A DNA stretch of 64,000 nucleotides. Source: Albula goreensis (Eukaryota > Chordata > Actinopteri > Albuliformes > Albulidae). Within the stretch, counting starts at the first letter, position 1. Each line of letters begins with the position of its first letter. The stretch is taken from the NCBI GenBank assembly GCA_022829145.1, contig CM040761.1, forward strand, positions 20,243,745-20,307,744. The letters run 5' to 3'. The notes under the pieces are model-generated. The model was not told the origin of the DNA and did no database searches. It saw only the letters and a list, made by a program, of their open reading frames with translations. Positions 62,894 through 64,000 of the stretch are shown in pieces. The position numbers were made by a program, and so were the translations under genes.

Positions 62894-63081
62894 GATGGGC
62901 TACGGTCACTTTTGGCGCCTCCCAGGACTAATGGTAACAGCGAGAGCTCTAGGCCTGCTAAAGGAAACGTCAAGAGAGTTGTGCACAAACATGATGAGAA
63001 AAAGTATTTGAGACCATGGTGTGGGCACACACTGTCCAAACCATACACATTTTCACATAATTTGTGAAACAACATTTGCTC

Positions 63082-63087
63082 ATTAAA
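63082..63087 (+). terminator. lcmt2: Candidate lcmt2 poly(A) signal
   Basis: ATTAAA, the commonest variant signal, lies about 190 bases after the lcmt2 stop and 150 bases before the opposing crystallin signal. Confidence 0.5.
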
Positions 63088-63233
63088 TATAATGGTGTAC
63101 ATAGAACATAAACTCTGTCATACGGCACGCACTCTCACTCACACGGTCTCTTAAGTCAGGCCAGTGACACTTAAAGCAAGATGCATTCACACCAAATGAA
63201 GACACAGCATCTCAAACTGCTTGATGGTGAGGT

Positions 63234-63239
63234 TTTATT
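63234..63239 (-). terminator. crygs: Candidate crystallin poly(A) signal
   Basis: Minus-strand AATAAA (TTTATT as printed), about 130 bases beyond the crystallin stop. Confidence 0.6.
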
Positions 63240-63366
63240 TCAGATGGGACTTCAGTAGGTTCCCATTTGGGCTCTCTGCATTTGTGGAGCAATAGGGGGA
63301 CTTTGTGGAGTGATGTCGACCTCTTTAGACTCAGGGAGGTAGTGAAGAAGGAGGGGAGGAGATGGA

Positions 63367-63639
63367 TCACTCTGTGAGGCGTCGGAAGGACTGGACCGTG
63401 GGGCAAACCGCTCCCCAGTCCACGGGTTTTCGGTACTCGCCCTTCTCCAGCAGGTACTGGCGGCCCCGGAAGTTGGGGTGCTCGTAGAATACCCACACCC
63501 CCTCGAGGACCTTACAGGAGTGGACCTCCCTTGTGCGGAACCGCTCCAGGACTGAGGGGCAGTCCTCTGTCGATTCGAAGGCCTGGCCCCCAAAATCACC
63601 CTTGTCATAGAGCTGGATCTTGTACTGGGTGCCACTAGC
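63367..63639 (-). CDS. crygs: Gamma-S-type crystallin, last exon only (C-terminal domain)
   Basis: The exon follows a CTGCAG acceptor and encodes 90 residues from [19 protein letters not shown] to FRRLTE and TGA (63367-63369). It contains the third and fourth Greek-key motifs ([40 protein letters not shown]) and the linking CKVLEGVW. The match to gamma-S crystallin is close ([29 protein letters not shown]). Gamma crystallins are soluble structural proteins of the lens fibre cell. The exon encoding motifs 1-2 should lie further right on the plus strand, and I see no trace of it by 64000, so the gene is cut by the window edge. The specific fish paralogue (crygs1-4) cannot be told. Confidence 0.93.
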   Translation of the reverse strand, partial: ASGTQYKIQLYDKGDFGGQAFESTEDCPSVLERFRTREVHSCKVLEGVWVFYEHPNFRGRQYLLEKGEYRKPVDWGAVCPTVQSFRRLTE

Positions 63640-63650
63640 CTGCAGCAGGG

Positions 63651-63712
63651 GGTAAGGGTTAGGGTGGGGGTAGGGGTGAGGGTGAGGGTGAGGGTGGGGG
63701 AGGTGTTTGTGG
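63651..63712. repeat. G-rich telomere-like repeat next to the crystallin acceptor
   Basis: Plus-strand GGGTAAGGGTTAGGG is followed by GGGTGA and GGGTRGGG units for about 60 bases. It starts about 12 bases intronward of the crystallin exon. As transcribed (minus strand) it is a C-rich tract. Confidence 0.8.
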
Positions 63713-64000
63713 GAGCATTTATTCACAGGGATGTCAGTGGAGGAGGTTTGGGTAGAGGGGTGAGGGTTGGTGGAGTGAAAGAGAAGGGGTAGGGGGGACA
63801 TAGAAGGACGTGAGTTACACCATTCATATTCCTCTCTAAATCTGACCAACCCACTTCATTCCAGATGTTTGTTGATGACCCAGGTTCGGACTCCTAGGGT
63901 TTGTATTTGGTGGATTTTGGACTGAACTAATGGTTTTCCGCACCAACATTTTCCAGACAAACTGCAGAATTCAAGAAGATGCTCTTCCTTAGCCTCTTGC

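Overview
The window is vertebrate nuclear DNA, most likely from a ray-finned (teleost) fish. Genes are split into many short exons with GT-AG introns. Introns and spacers are crowded with (CA/TG)n tracts, (AAT)n and (TATAA)n arrays, a short-interspersed-repeat family typical of fish, and GCTAGC-rich DNA. There are no prokaryotic features, and I see no viral, toxin, CRISPR or rRNA sequence.

Six protein-coding genes lie in strict strand alternation. (1) 104-23824 (+): the 3' half of an ELK-type voltage-gated K+ channel (KCNH3/4/8 group), from the end of the pore module through the cyclic-nucleotide-binding homology domain to the cytoplasmic tail. (2) 28223-41570 (-): armc8, 22 coding exons, complete, 673 aa, an armadillo-repeat subunit of the CTLH/GID E3 ligase. 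(3) 42960-46514 (+): dbr1, lariat-RNA debranching enzyme, 8 coding exons. (4) 50709-53301 (-): a Rab5 GTPase, closest to RAB5B, 5 coding exons, complete, 215 aa. (5) 56698-62893 (+): lcmt2/tyw4, tRNA wybutosine-synthesis enzyme, 14 coding exons, complete, 684 aa. (6) 63367-63639 (-): the last exon of a gamma-S-type lens crystallin, with the rest beyond the window.

The genes form three tail-to-tail pairs (kcnh/armc8, dbr1/rab5b, lcmt2/crygs) and two head-to-head pairs (armc8/dbr1, rab5b/lcmt2) that probably share divergent promoter regions. They serve unrelated processes: excitability, ubiquitin ligation, intron turnover, endosome traffic, tRNA modification and lens structure. They are therefore neighbours rather than a pathway. 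An ELK channel gene near a Rab5 gene matches the linkage of paralogues on three human chromosomes, as I recall it.

The most unusual structures are these: (a) a repeat array in an armc8 intron that copies that intron's own 5' splice-site word about ten times; (b) reading-frame breaks in three GC-rich proline-coding exons (two in kcnh, one in dbr1), each explicable by one-base changes in C runs; (c) a foldback, MITE-like element whose end lies 10 bases from an armc8 splice donor; (d) a GC-AG intron in lcmt2; (e) a non-standard P-loop in the Rab5 protein; (f) an eight-copy 38-bp minisatellite in a kcnh intron. Exon boundaries were placed by eye from splice signals, reading phase and remembered vertebrate family sequences; no alignment was run.
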